Below are positions 17,631-26,980 of a stretch of DNA of 64,000 nt, in pieces. The DNA is taken from the NCBI RefSeq assembly GCF_000808535.1, contig NZ_JWLV01000048.1, forward strand, positions 124,001 to 188,000, read 5' to 3'. The notes beneath the pieces are model-generated. The model worked only from the letters and a program-made list of their open reading frames with translations. It ran no database searches and was not told the DNA's origin. Each line of letters opens with the position of its first letter. Within the stretch, counting starts at the first letter, position 1. Source of the stretch: Vibrio sinaloensis. Its GTDB lineage: Bacteria; Pseudomonadota; Gammaproteobacteria; Enterobacterales; Vibrionaceae. The position numbers and the translations under genes were made by a program.

Positions 17631-18860
17631 ATGGAATTAACGACAACAGTAACGGAACTACGTTACGCACTAGACACTTTTTTCTTCCTCATTTCAGGTG
17701 CGTTGGTCATGTGGATGGCCGCTGGCTTTGCCATGTTAGAAGCAGGTTTAGTACGTTCAAAAAACACCACAGAGATTTTAACTAAGAACATCTGCTTATA
17801 CGCGATTGCTTGTACCATGTTCTTGCTCGTTGGCTACAACATCATGTACGTTGATAATGGTGAAGGCGGATGGTTGCCATCATTTGGTGCATTAATTGGC
17901 ACTCAAGGCGAAGGAGCGGATCATTCACTAGAATCTGACTTCTTCTTCCAAGTGGTATTCGTTGCGACAGCCATGTCAGTTGTGTCAGGCGCGGTTGCCG
18001 AGCGCATGAAGCTTTGGTCATTCCTTATCTTTTCGGCAGTGCTAACGGCATTTATTTACCCAATGGAAGGTTATTGGACTTGGGGCGGTGGTTTCCTATC
18101 AGAAGCTGGCTTTAGTGACTTTGCTGGTTCGGGTATTGTTCATATGGCGGGTGCAGCTGCTGCGCTAGCCGGTGTTCTACTGCTGGGTGCTCGTAAAGGT
18201 AAATACGGTAAAAATGGCGAAATCTACCCAATTCCTGGTTCAAACATGCCGCTTGCAACTTTGGGTACCTTCATCCTTTGGTTCGGTTGGTTTGGTTTCA
18301 ACGGCGGTTCTCAACTGATGGTGTCAGACTTCGAGAACGCAACAGCAGTCGGTCAAATCTTCTTGAACACTAACGCAGCCGCTGCAGCCGGTGCCATTGC
18401 AGCACTACTTGTTTGTAAAACAACTTGGGGCAAAGCTGACCTAACCATGATTCTTAATGGTGCGTTGGCAGGTCTTGTGGCTATCACAGCAGACCCTCTA
18501 TCGCCTTCGCCGCTGTACGCTGTGGCAATTGGTGCGGTATCTGGTGCACTCGTGGTGTTTAGCATCATCGCCCTTGATAAGCTTAAGATTGACGATCCAG
18601 TAGGTGCGATCTCTGTGCACGGTGTCTGCGGTTTCTTCGGCTTAATGGTTGTTCCACTAAGCAACAGCGATGCGACTTTCGGTGCTCAACTATTCGGTGC
18701 GGCAGTTATCTTTGCTTGGGTGTTCGGTGCGAGCCTAGCGGTTTGGGCGGTACTAAAAGCGACCATCGGTATTCGTGTTTCGGAAGATGAAGAGATGGAA
18801 GGTATGGATATGCATGACTGTGGTGTTGGTGCTTACCCAGAATTTGTCACGGTTAAGTAA
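17631..18860 (+). CDS. amtB: Ammonium transporter AmtB
   Basis: A polytopic inner-membrane channel for ammonium with about 11 hydrophobic segments in 409 residues. Conserved features include GFAMLEAGLVRSKN near the first helix, WTWGGG, and the two pore histidines in GSGIVHMAGAAAAL and ISVHGVCGFFG. The short charged C-terminal tail (SEDEEMEGMDMHDCGVGAY) contains the conserved region contacted by GlnK. The first segment is not an obvious cleavable signal peptide, unlike E. coli AmtB. It is co-transcribed with glnK from a sigma-54 promoter and ended by a terminator. Confidence 0.95.
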   Translation: MELTTTVTELRYALDTFFFLISGALVMWMAAGFAMLEAGLVRSKNTTEILTKNICLYAIACTMFLLVGYNIMYVDNGEGGWLPSFGALIGTQGEGADHSLESDFFFQVVFVATAMSVVSGAVAERMKLWSFLIFSAVLTAFIYPMEGYWTWGGGFLSEAGFSDFAGSGIVHMAGAAAALAGVLLLGARKGKYGKNGEIYPIPGSNMPLATLGTFILWFGWFGFNGGSQLMVSDFENATAVGQIFLNTNAAAAAGAIAALLVCKTTWGKADLTMILNGALAGLVAITADPLSPSPLYAVAIGAVSGALVVFSIIALDKLKIDDPVGAISVHGVCGFFGLMVVPLSNSDATFGAQLFGAAVIFAWVFGASLAVWAVLKATIGIRVSEDEEMEGMDMHDCGVGAYPEFVTVK

Positions 18861-18904
18861 GAACTCTAAATGTGACGTAACAAATACTTACAAATAAAAC
18901 TATC

Positions 18905-18936
18905 AAAAACCTGCTCTGATGAGCAGGTTTTTTTGT
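18905..18936 (+). terminator. amtB terminator
   Basis: The stem AAAACCTGCTC / GAGCAGGTTTT with loop TGAT is followed by a T-run; it lies 45 bp after amtB. Confidence 0.92.
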
Positions 18937-18981
18937 TTCGCATCATTGTTTTCTAAACTATGATGAATATAATAACGCAAC

Positions 18982-18996
18982 TGATAAACGTTATCA
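18982..18996 (+). promoter_or_regulatory. Fur box upstream of the iron transporter operon
   Basis: The 15-bp palindrome TGATAAACGTTATCA matches the 7-1-7 Fur consensus (TGATAAT-N-ATTATCA) at 12 of 14 defined bases. It is 26 bp before the fbpA start, where it would block transcription when iron is sufficient. Confidence 0.75.
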
Positions 18997-19021
18997 TTAC
19001 GAATACTAAAGGATTGAACCA

Positions 19022-20038
19022 ATGAAAAAACTGCTCACTCTTTCAGCATTAGCATGTGCAACAATTGCACCTTCAGCAGCAATGGCAGCAGAAGAAGTGA
19101 ACGTATACTCTTACCGCCAGCCGTTCCTAGTTGAGCCAATGTTCAACGAGTTCACGAAAGAGACTGGTATCAAAGTAAACGTGAAGTTTGCGAAGAAAGG
19201 TCTAGCAGAGAAGTTGGCTCAAGAGGGCGAGTACAGCCCAGCTGACGTTATTCTTACGGTTGATATCAGCCGCCTAGCGGAGCTAACTAACAAAGATCTT
19301 GTTCAAGCAGTACAAAGTGACGTTCTAGAAAAGAACATTCCTGCACAATACCAAGACACTGAAAACGAGTGGTTTGCTCTAACAACTCGTACGCGCAGCG
19401 TCTACTCTTCACGTGACCGTGTTGGTCGTCTAGGTGAAGAGTTCAACTACGCAGATCTAGCTAAGCCTGAATTCAAAGGTAAAATCTGTACTCGTAGCGG
19501 TAAGCACCCATACAACGTATCTCTAGTGTCTTCAATGATTGCTCACAAAGGTGAAGCGGAGACAAAAGAGTGGCTAGAAGGCGTTAAAGCAAACCTAGCA
19601 CGCAAGCCTCAAGGTAATGACCGTGCACAAGTTAAAGCTATCAAAGAAGGTCTATGTGACGTTTCTCTTGGTAACAGCTACTACCTAGGTAAGATGGTGA
19701 ATGACGCTGAGCAAAAAGCGTGGGCAGATGCAGTTTACATCAACTTCCCGAACCAGAAGACAACAGGCACTCACGTAAACATCTCTGGTATGGCGATGGC
19801 TAAGTACTCTCCAAATAAAGAGAACGCAGTGAAGCTGATGGAATTCCTATCTGGTGACAAAGCGCAAAGCATGTACGCAGAAGTAAACTACGAGTACCCA
19901 GTTAAAGAAGGTGTTAAGCGCTCTGAGCTAGTAGCATCTTGGGGTGACTTCAAAGCAGATACAATTTCTCTAGACGAGATCGCTGATCATCACGAAGCAG
20001 CAATCAAACTTCTAGACGAAGTTAAATTCGACCTTTAA
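19022..20038 (+). CDS. fbpA: Ferric iron ABC transporter, periplasmic binding protein
   Basis: The periplasmic Fe(III)-binding component (FbpA/FutA type) of an iron importer. It has 338 residues with a signal peptide ending AMA near residue 22. The mature part begins AEEVNVYSYRQPFL, and the adjacent tyrosines in GNSYYLGKM are the iron ligands known for this family. Codon use looks highly optimised compared with fbpB and fbpC, suggesting high expression. It heads the operon fbpA-fbpB-fbpC behind a Fur box. A hairpin downstream probably keeps its mRNA more abundant than the permease genes. Confidence 0.93.
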   Translation: MKKLLTLSALACATIAPSAAMAAEEVNVYSYRQPFLVEPMFNEFTKETGIKVNVKFAKKGLAEKLAQEGEYSPADVILTVDISRLAELTNKDLVQAVQSDVLEKNIPAQYQDTENEWFALTTRTRSVYSSRDRVGRLGEEFNYADLAKPEFKGKICTRSGKHPYNVSLVSSMIAHKGEAETKEWLEGVKANLARKPQGNDRAQVKAIKEGLCDVSLGNSYYLGKMVNDAEQKAWADAVYINFPNQKTTGTHVNISGMAMAKYSPNKENAVKLMEFLSGDKAQSMYAEVNYEYPVKEGVKRSELVASWGDFKADTISLDEIADHHEAAIKLLDEVKFDL

Positions 20039-20077
20039 TAGTCATTTAGCGGGTCAATAAACCTCGCTAGAATACAG

Positions 20078-20120
20078 CCTCAAGTCGCTCTTTTATCAGG
20101 GTTACTTGAGGTTGTTTGTT
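20078..20120 (+). terminator. Hairpin between fbpA and fbpB (partial terminator)
   Basis: The perfect 8-bp stem CCTCAAGT / ACTTGAGG (20078-20085 with 20104-20111) has an 18-nt loop and is followed by a T-rich tract. It probably lets only part of the transcripts continue into fbpB. Confidence 0.55.
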
Positions 20121-20213
20121 TTTATGGGTATAACTACCCCTAAACTATTAAAGGGATATGAGATGTATTTGCAACTGCATTTATGTTTCATACGGCCTCG
20201 TTGTAATTAGGCG

Positions 20214-21839
20214 ATGAAAGAAAAAAATTACCTATGGAAAACCAGTAGTGGAGTGCTTGCTTTGCTACTGGTTTTGCCGATCTTGGCAATATTCACAACC
20301 GCAGTCGGTGAGACAAACGAACTGTTTTCTCACTTGATGTCGACGGTGATGCCCACTTATGCCTTTAACACGATCGTATTAGTGTTAGGGACGATGACAT
20401 TGTCTTTGTTACTTGGCATTCCTTCTGCTTGGTTTATGGCAATGTGTCGCCTACCGAGCGAACGAGTTCTCCAGTGGGCACTGGTACTACCGCTCGCGAT
20501 GCCCGGCTATATCGTTGGTTATATATTTACCGATTGGTTTGATTTTGCTGGCCCAGTCCAGATCCTATTGCGTGACTTAACAGGATGGGGGCCAGGAGAA
20601 TATTGGTTTCCAGATATTCGAACTCTCACTGGCGCTATTATCGTCCTTTCGCTAGTTCTTTATCCCTACGTCTATTTGTTGTGCCGAGCGGCATTTATGG
20701 AACAAAACGTTTCACTACTCCAATCCGCACGTCTATTGAAATGTTCACCTTGGGAGAGCTTTCGCCGTATATCGCTGCCACTCGTTAGACCATCAATTGC
20801 GGTCGGTCTCTCTTTGGTCGCCATGGAAACGATTGGTGACTTTGGTACCGTAAGCTACTTTGCGGTAAATACCCTGACGACGGCGGTGTATGATACTTGG
20901 CTTGGCTACTCTAGCTTGACCGCGGCAGCGAAAATCTCTGCCATTATGCTGGTGGTTGTCATCTTACTTCTTAGTGCAGAGCGCTACAGCCGTCGCAAGC
21001 AAAAGTTATTTCAAAATCAATTTAGTAGTCGAGAAGATTTCCGTTACCAGCTCTCTGGTTGGAAAAAATGGTTTGCGTTGGCATGGTGCTGGGGCTTGGT
21101 CTCTATCGCGTTTATATTCCCGCTAGGTCAGTTGATTATCTATGCCTACAAGTACTTCGCGCAAAGTTGGACTGCTGAGTTTCGTGAGTATGCGTTGAAC
21201 AGCTTATATGTCTCTTTGACCGCAGCGTTTTTTGGTGTTCTCGTCGCATTGATTGTGAATTTCTGTCAGCGTGTTAGCCCAGGAAGAAAAAGTCTTGCTT
21301 TCATGCGTTTGTCCTCGATGGGCTACGCTGTGCCGGGTACGGTGCTAGCCATTGGGGTAATGGTTCCCGTGCTATTTATGGATCATTTTGTCAACGATGT
21401 GGCTAAAATGATGAATTGGGGACGTCCTGGGCTCATATTCTCAGGCTCTATGTTTGCGATTATCTTTGCTATGGTGGTGCGCTTTTCTGCGGTGGCGATT
21501 GGTAGCGTCGAGAGTAGCTTGAGTAAAGTCTCCCCATCGCTGGATATGGCATCGAGAACCATGGGGTGCAACGCCAACACCATGTTATGGCGCGTGCATT
21601 TTCCACTCGTGCGCCGTGGCGCCTTGATTGCGGCATTACTGGTGTTTATTGAATCCATGAAAGAGCTAAACGCTGCACTGTTGTTGCGTCCCTTCAATTT
21701 TGAAACACTCGCCACCTATGTTTATAACTTTGCCTCTGATGAGCATTTAGAGCTAGCGGCGTTGCCGGCTGTGCTGCTCGTTTTGGTGGGTTTAGTCCCG
21801 TTAGTTATAGTTAACCGTTCACTGGAGCATTCACACTGA
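20214..21839 (+). CDS. fbpB: Ferric iron ABC transporter, permease
   Basis: A 541-residue inner-membrane permease formed of two fused BPD-type transport domains, as in FbpB/SfuB. Each half has about six membrane segments, and the coupling EAA loops are visible (EQNVSLLQSARLLKCSPWESFRRISLPLVRPS and the second at DMASRTMGCNANTMLWRVHFPLVRRG in shorter parts). The ribosome site is weak (TTAGGCG). The stop overlaps the ATG of fbpC by 1 base, so translation is coupled. Confidence 0.92.
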   Translation: MKEKNYLWKTSSGVLALLLVLPILAIFTTAVGETNELFSHLMSTVMPTYAFNTIVLVLGTMTLSLLLGIPSAWFMAMCRLPSERVLQWALVLPLAMPGYIVGYIFTDWFDFAGPVQILLRDLTGWGPGEYWFPDIRTLTGAIIVLSLVLYPYVYLLCRAAFMEQNVSLLQSARLLKCSPWESFRRISLPLVRPSIAVGLSLVAMETIGDFGTVSYFAVNTLTTAVYDTWLGYSSLTAAAKISAIMLVVVILLLSAERYSRRKQKLFQNQFSSREDFRYQLSGWKKWFALAWCWGLVSIAFIFPLGQLIIYAYKYFAQSWTAEFREYALNSLYVSLTAAFFGVLVALIVNFCQRVSPGRKSLAFMRLSSMGYAVPGTVLAIGVMVPVLFMDHFVNDVAKMMNWGRPGLIFSGSMFAIIFAMVVRFSAVAIGSVESSLSKVSPSLDMASRTMGCNANTMLWRVHFPLVRRGALIAALLVFIESMKELNAALLLRPFNFETLATYVYNFASDEHLELAALPAVLLVLVGLVPLVIVNRSLEHSH

Positions 21840-22870
21840 TGAGCTGCGCATTATCGATTCGAGACCTCACGTGCAAATATGACGAACAAACCACAGTGTT
21901 GGAGTCTTTGTCGCTGGAAGTAGAGCAAGGCGAAATCGTCTGTTTGCTGGGTGCCAGTGGTTGTGGGAAGACAACATTATTGAAAGCCATTGCCGGTTTG
22001 TTGCCATTAAGCTCGGGAACCATGAGCTTAAACTGCATGCTGATTGATGATGGAAAAAACTGGCTTCCACCAGAGCAGCGTAACATTGGCATGATCTTTC
22101 AAGATTACGCGTTGTTTCCCCATTTAACGGTATCGCAAAATGTTGCCTTTGGTCTGCGTGATTTGCCGCATGATCAGCAACAGTCAAAAGTGAATGAGAT
22201 GCTAGAGCTGGTTCATCTTGATGGTTATGCTGAACGCTACCCACACCAACTTTCCGGCGGCCAGCAACAGCGTGTGGCTATCGCTCGTTCGCTAGCGTAC
22301 AAACCCGATCTGCTCTTACTCGATGAGCCATTTTCAAACATTGATACTCAAGTTCGTCATGAGCTGATTGGCGAGATCCGCAAAATCTTCAAAAAGCAGG
22401 GCGTGACGGCCATTTTTGTGACTCACAGTCGTGAGGAGGCGTTTGCCTTTGCTGACAAGATGGCGGTGATGAATCACGGTGTGATTGAGCAATATGGCAC
22501 AGCGAGTGAGCTCTACTATCAACCCTCTAGCAAGTTCGTTGCTGATTTCTTGGGTGGTGGAAGCTACCTATCTGCGACTCGTGCATCAGAGTCTGAGTAC
22601 GAAACGCAGTTGGGTTTGGTAGAAGCGATGGCGCAACAAGACATCTCTATCGGTGAGCATTGCGAACTATTACTTCGTCCGCAACATGTACAAATCAGTG
22701 CAGCAGAAGAGAGCAGTGTCACAGTGCTTGAGCAGCAATTTATGGGCGATCATTGTCGTTATGTGATTGATGCAAGCGGCCAGAAATTGATCGCCAGCTC
22801 TGCAGAACCGCTCACTATTGGTCAACAGGTCTCAGTGAAGGTTGAAACGCAGGGTGTCCTTGCTTTCTAG
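21839..22870 (+). CDS. fbpC: Ferric iron ABC transporter, ATP-binding protein
   Basis: The ATPase that powers iron import through FbpB. It has 343 residues: Walker A GASGCGKT near residue 39, Q-loop in GMIFQDYALFPHL, signature LSGGQQQR, Walker B LLLLDEPFS and the H-loop FVTHSREEA. The C-terminal third is a TOBE-type extension (LLRPQHVQIS). It is last in the operon, followed by a terminator that reads mainly from the opposite strand. Confidence 0.93.
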   Translation: MSCALSIRDLTCKYDEQTTVLESLSLEVEQGEIVCLLGASGCGKTTLLKAIAGLLPLSSGTMSLNCMLIDDGKNWLPPEQRNIGMIFQDYALFPHLTVSQNVAFGLRDLPHDQQQSKVNEMLELVHLDGYAERYPHQLSGGQQQRVAIARSLAYKPDLLLLDEPFSNIDTQVRHELIGEIRKIFKKQGVTAIFVTHSREEAFAFADKMAVMNHGVIEQYGTASELYYQPSSKFVADFLGGGSYLSATRASESEYETQLGLVEAMAQQDISIGEHCELLLRPQHVQISAAEESSVTVLEQQFMGDHCRYVIDASGQKLIASSAEPLTIGQQVSVKVETQGVLAF

Positions 22871-22880
22871 TTGCTAAGAT

Positions 22881-22908
22881 AAAAAAGCCCAGCTCGAGAG
22901 CTGGGCAA
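22881..22908 (-). terminator. Terminator at the end of the chitobiose operon
   Basis: The stem GCCCAGCT / AGCTGGGC (loop of 4) is followed on the minus strand by a T6 run. It ends the minus-strand operon after the phosphomutase gene; the plus side has no T-run. Confidence 0.85.
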
Positions 22909-22944
22909 GTGTTCTTCACCTATAGGGACGGAGTTTACACTCCG

Positions 22945-24357
22945 TTAAAGTTGCAAGAAGTTTTTCACTTGCTGAAGAACACATTCTGCAGTTTCTTTAT
23001 CTTCCATTTCGGCAAAGATGCGCAGTAAAGGCTCTGTGCCTGAGAAGCGAGCAATGACCCAACCGCCATTCTTGAAGTAGACTTTTGCACCATCTTCATA
23101 GCTGACTTTATCGATCTCAAAGTCAAACTCAGGCAGCTGTTTCTCAACGTAGATTTTGTTGTACAGTGCCTCTTTCTCCGCTGGTTTGAACTTACAGTCT
23201 CCCTCTGCGGTATAGGCATAGCCGTACTTGCCGTATATTTCATCCAGCAACTCAGACAGTTTCTTGCCTGTAACAGAAATCATCTCGACCAACAAGCTCG
23301 ATGCAAAAACGCCATCTTTGCCCTTGATGTGTCCACGAATGGTTAAACCGCCCGACGATTCACCACCAATCAGTGAATCGTCGGCTTCCATTTGTGAACT
23401 GATGTGTTTAAACCCAACAGGAACTTCGAACGATTTTTCACCGTGATCTGCAGCGATTTTATCTAAAATATGCGTCGTAGCGATGTTACGAACCACCGAG
23501 CCCGTCCAGCCTTTGTACTCTAACAAGTAGTAGTACAACAGAATGAGCACTTCATTTGGGTGAATAAAGTTGCCCTTTTCATCAATGATTCCGAGTCGGT
23601 CAGCGTCACCATCAGTGCCGATACCAATATCGTAGCCTTCGGCGGCGACAAGATGTTTGAGACGATAAAGCGTTGCTGCACTTGGTGACGGCATTAAGCC
23701 ACCGAAGTCTGGGTTTTTACCGTCATTGATTACGTCAACATCACAGCGACCATTGATCAGTACCGTCTGCAGCGCGTTTTTCGCGACGCCGAACATAGGA
23801 TCGATAAGAACGCGTAAGTTGGCCTTCTTGATCGCTTCAATGTCAATAAAGTCGATGATCGAGTCAACAAACTCGTTCATTGGGTTGATGATTTGAATCA
23901 GTTTGTCTTCAACCGCCTGTTCAAAATCAACGCTTTTTACCTCTTGCGCAGTTAGCGTAGCGATTTGTGACTCGATTTTTTGGGTGATGATTTCATCTGC
24001 GTCACGACCACCTTCAATGAAGACTTTAATGCCGTTGTAATCGGCAGGGTTGTGCGATGCGGTAATACATGCCGAGTACGCGCAGCCCATTTCCTTCGCT
24101 TTAAACATTACGATAGGCGTTGGGACAAATTTGTCGATAAAGCTAACGACAATGCCGTTTGCTGCTAGAACTTCAGCAAACCAACGACCAGCTTTATCAG
24201 AAAGAAAGCGTCGGTCATAGCCAATCACAAAGCCGCGATCAGCAACTGATTCGTTATTCGTGATGTTTGCGACTGCTTGAGCCACCAAACGTACATTATC
24301 TTTGGTGAACTCCTCACCAATAAATGCACGCCAGCCGCCTGTACCAAATTTGATCAT
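22945..24357 (-). CDS. Phosphoglucomutase/phosphomannomutase family protein (GlcNAc-phosphate mutase)
   Basis: A 470-residue alpha-D-phosphohexomutase. Its N-terminus is KFGTGGWRAFIGEEF, the phosphoserine is Ser101 in TASHNPADYNG, the metal loop is GTDGDADR, the sugar-specificity loop is GGESSGG, and the phosphate-binding loop is RFSGTEPLLR. It lies directly after the chitobiose phosphorylase gene, whose product is GlcNAc-1-phosphate. The likely job, inferred from context, is conversion to GlcNAc-6-phosphate. It is distinct from glmM at 62 kb. A 125-bp gap with a small hairpin separates it from the phosphorylase gene. Confidence 0.9.
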   Translation of the reverse strand: MIKFGTGGWRAFIGEEFTKDNVRLVAQAVANITNNESVADRGFVIGYDRRFLSDKAGRWFAEVLAANGIVVSFIDKFVPTPIVMFKAKEMGCAYSACITASHNPADYNGIKVFIEGGRDADEIITQKIESQIATLTAQEVKSVDFEQAVEDKLIQIINPMNEFVDSIIDFIDIEAIKKANLRVLIDPMFGVAKNALQTVLINGRCDVDVINDGKNPDFGGLMPSPSAATLYRLKHLVAAEGYDIGIGTDGDADRLGIIDEKGNFIHPNEVLILLYYYLLEYKGWTGSVVRNIATTHILDKIAADHGEKSFEVPVGFKHISSQMEADDSLIGGESSGGLTIRGHIKGKDGVFASSLLVEMISVTGKKLSELLDEIYGKYGYAYTAEGDCKFKPAEKEALYNKIYVEKQLPEFDFEIDKVSYEDGAKVYFKNGGWVIARFSGTEPLLRIFAEMEDKETAECVLQQVKNFLQL

Positions 24358-24455
24358 GATTCGATCCTCGATAAGAGCGGCATCCCACCGCTTCTTAAAT
24401 CTTTGCTAGCGAACCAATGCACTTATCAAACTCAAGTGCATCGGATAAATCACAA

Positions 24456-24472
24456 GGGGAGAAGCTCTCCCC
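24456..24472 (-). other. Intercistronic hairpin after chitobiose phosphorylase gene
   Basis: The perfect 6-bp GC-rich stem GGGGAG / CTCCCC with a 5-nt loop has no T-run. It may protect or separate the transcript segments. Confidence 0.4.
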
Positions 24473-24482
24473 TAAAAGATGA

Positions 24483-26891
24483 TTAACCTAGAGTAACGAT
24501 AACTTCGTTTACTGAACCTTCCGCTTGAACTGGCACCGATGCACCACTTACAGCTTCACCGTTCACGGTAATCGACTTAACGCCTTTGCTTACTGAATCA
24601 GGGTTAACCACTTTGATGTTGTACGTTGCACCTAGCCATTGACGAGTCACTTCGAAACCAGGCCAGTTCGTTGGAATACAAGGATCGATAGTCAGACCAT
24701 CGAAGCCTGTACGCACACCAAGGATAAAGTTAGTTACCGCGAAGTAAGCCCAGCCAGATGTACCCGTTAACCATGGGTGGTTTGCACGACCGTGGTCTTG
24801 GTGGTCACGACCCATAATGAACTGAACGTATGAGTATGGTTCTGCAATACGTTTTTCGATGATGTCGTTCTGGTTGTATGGGTTTAGTGCATCATAGAAC
24901 TTCATTGCACGGTCACCACGGCCTAACTTCGCTTCTGCTACCCAAGCCCATGGGTTTGGATGTGAGAAGATTGCACCGTTCTCTTTTACGCCTTGGTAAA
25001 CGCGAGTTACGAAGCCGATATCATCGTTTGGCGTTGCGAATGATGGCGAGTTTAGGTGTAGGCCGTATTCAGAGAATAGGTTCTCGTCTACTGCGTCCAT
25101 CGCTTTCTCACCGCGCTCTTGAGATACTGCACCAGAAAGTACCGCAAGTGTGTTTGACTCTAGGTGTACACGGCCTTCTGCTTGTTGCGCTGTACCGATC
25201 TTGTCACCATTTTTCGTCAGACCACGGATGTACCAACCGCCTTCGTCGTCCCAAAGATGTGTTTCACACGCTTCACGAACGTTTGCTGCCATTTCCGTGT
25301 ATTTTTCAACGTCGGCTTCTTTACCCAAGTATTGCGCTAGGTCGATGAACTCTTGCAGTGCCCAGAAGTGTAGGAACGACACCATTGAAGATTCACCACC
25401 ACCTAGGTTTAGACAGTCGTTCCAGTCTGCGCGCAGACCTTTACAAATACCGGTTTGACCTACGTACTCCGCAGAGAAGTCTAGCGCGGCTTTCATGTGG
25501 TCATAAACCGTTGCATCGCCACCGTCAGCGTAAGGGATCACTTCGTCAAAGAAGCTGTGCTCACCTGTTTCCATAACGTACTTACAGATGGTTGGAACTA
25601 GCCATAGGTGATCATCCGAACACGTGTCTTCGATACCGTGGATCTTGTCTTCATCAGAAGGTGTTGGAACTACGGTTGGTGATTTCGATGGTTTAACGTC
25701 AGCTTTCTCTGGATCGAACCAATCTGGATCGAATAGGTGTAGACCGTAACCCGCTTTCACCTGACCGCGTAGCAGGTCAACGATACGTTTACGCGTCATT
25801 GCAGGGTTAGCATGAGGAACTGAGATTGCATCTTGCGCTGTATCGCGGTAACCAAGACCAGTACGACCACCCACCTCGATGAACGAAGCAAAACGAGACC
25901 ACACCACACAAGTCTCTGCTTGGTATAAGGTCCAAGCGTTGATCATGGTATCTAGACCTTCGTTTGGTGATTTCACTTGGAACTTGCCACAACGCTCATC
26001 CCAGTGTGCTTTGATACCCGCAAACGCATTATCAATTTCAGCAAGGTCTTGGTATTTCGCACGTAGACGCTCACCGTTGCCTTTACCGATACCTAGAATG
26101 TAAGCAAAGCGAACTTCTTGACCTGGTTGGATAGTAAATTGCTTGTGTAGAGAGCCACAGTGGTTGTAACACGTTTGTGCTGTGTTGAAACACTTACCTT
26201 GTTCTACCGCTAACGGGTTTGCTTCGTCACGGTACAGACCAAGGAAGCTGTCACGTTGACCGTCGTATGAATCTGGGTCAAAGGTTGATGCTAGGTAGTA
26301 GAAGCCTTCGAAATCGTTGGTGTTGTAGTACAGGTCGTACTCAATCACGCCTTCGTTGTATGAGGTGCCCGCAGAGTAGAGAGACATCTGATGGTTTTGG
26401 TTATCAGATTGAATGTGGCTGAATGAGAACTCAACAAATGAGAATGCGCTGATCGTACGTGGTTTATCTGAGGTGTTTTTAATCACCACATCCCAGATTT
26501 CTGCGTCTTCGCCTTTTGGTACGAACAGCGTTTTTTCAGCTTCAATACCGTTGTATTCACACTTAAATTTAGAGTAAGACAAGCCATGGCGAACTTCGTA
26601 GTTTGCTTCGTCTAGGCTTTTCGCTACTGGTTGCCAAGAGATTGACCAGTAGTCACCGGTTTCATCATCACGCAGGTAAACGTAGTGTCCTGGGCGATCG
26701 AATGTCGCGTTAGGACGGAATTTAGTAACACGGTTATATTCAGGTGAATTGTAGAAAGAGTATCCCCCAGCATTGTGAGAGATGACTGTACAGAACTTCT
26801 CTGTGCCCAAGTAGTTTGTCCATGGCGCAGGTACGTCTGGTCGAGTGATGACGTATTCACGATTGTCGTTATCGAAATAGCCGTATTTCAT
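24483..26891 (-). CDS. chbP: N,N'-diacetylchitobiose phosphorylase (GH94)
   Basis: This cytoplasmic enzyme splits (GlcNAc)2 with inorganic phosphate into GlcNAc-1-phosphate and GlcNAc. The 802-residue protein has the GH94 layout: N-terminal beta-sandwich (from MKYGYFDNDNREYVITRPD), helical linker and (alpha/alpha)6 catalytic barrel. The general acid Asp492 is seen in GLRADWNDCLNLGG, the same number as in the characterised V. proteolyticus enzyme. No signal peptide. The codon pattern is strongly biased, suggesting high expression. Upstream are the hexosaminidase and kinase genes; downstream is the mutase that should use its product. Confidence 0.95.
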   Translation of the reverse strand: MKYGYFDNDNREYVITRPDVPAPWTNYLGTEKFCTVISHNAGGYSFYNSPEYNRVTKFRPNATFDRPGHYVYLRDDETGDYWSISWQPVAKSLDEANYEVRHGLSYSKFKCEYNGIEAEKTLFVPKGEDAEIWDVVIKNTSDKPRTISAFSFVEFSFSHIQSDNQNHQMSLYSAGTSYNEGVIEYDLYYNTNDFEGFYYLASTFDPDSYDGQRDSFLGLYRDEANPLAVEQGKCFNTAQTCYNHCGSLHKQFTIQPGQEVRFAYILGIGKGNGERLRAKYQDLAEIDNAFAGIKAHWDERCGKFQVKSPNEGLDTMINAWTLYQAETCVVWSRFASFIEVGGRTGLGYRDTAQDAISVPHANPAMTRKRIVDLLRGQVKAGYGLHLFDPDWFDPEKADVKPSKSPTVVPTPSDEDKIHGIEDTCSDDHLWLVPTICKYVMETGEHSFFDEVIPYADGGDATVYDHMKAALDFSAEYVGQTGICKGLRADWNDCLNLGGGESSMVSFLHFWALQEFIDLAQYLGKEADVEKYTEMAANVREACETHLWDDEGGWYIRGLTKNGDKIGTAQQAEGRVHLESNTLAVLSGAVSQERGEKAMDAVDENLFSEYGLHLNSPSFATPNDDIGFVTRVYQGVKENGAIFSHPNPWAWVAEAKLGRGDRAMKFYDALNPYNQNDIIEKRIAEPYSYVQFIMGRDHQDHGRANHPWLTGTSGWAYFAVTNFILGVRTGFDGLTIDPCIPTNWPGFEVTRQWLGATYNIKVVNPDSVSKGVKSITVNGEAVSGASVPVQAEGSVNEVIVTLG

Positions 26892-26980
26892 GTTAATTTC
26901 CTTTTTACCAAGCTACCACTTTGGTAGCCAAAACTTTAAAGCTAGTGAAAACTGTTAATGACGAGTCATTAATCCAGATG

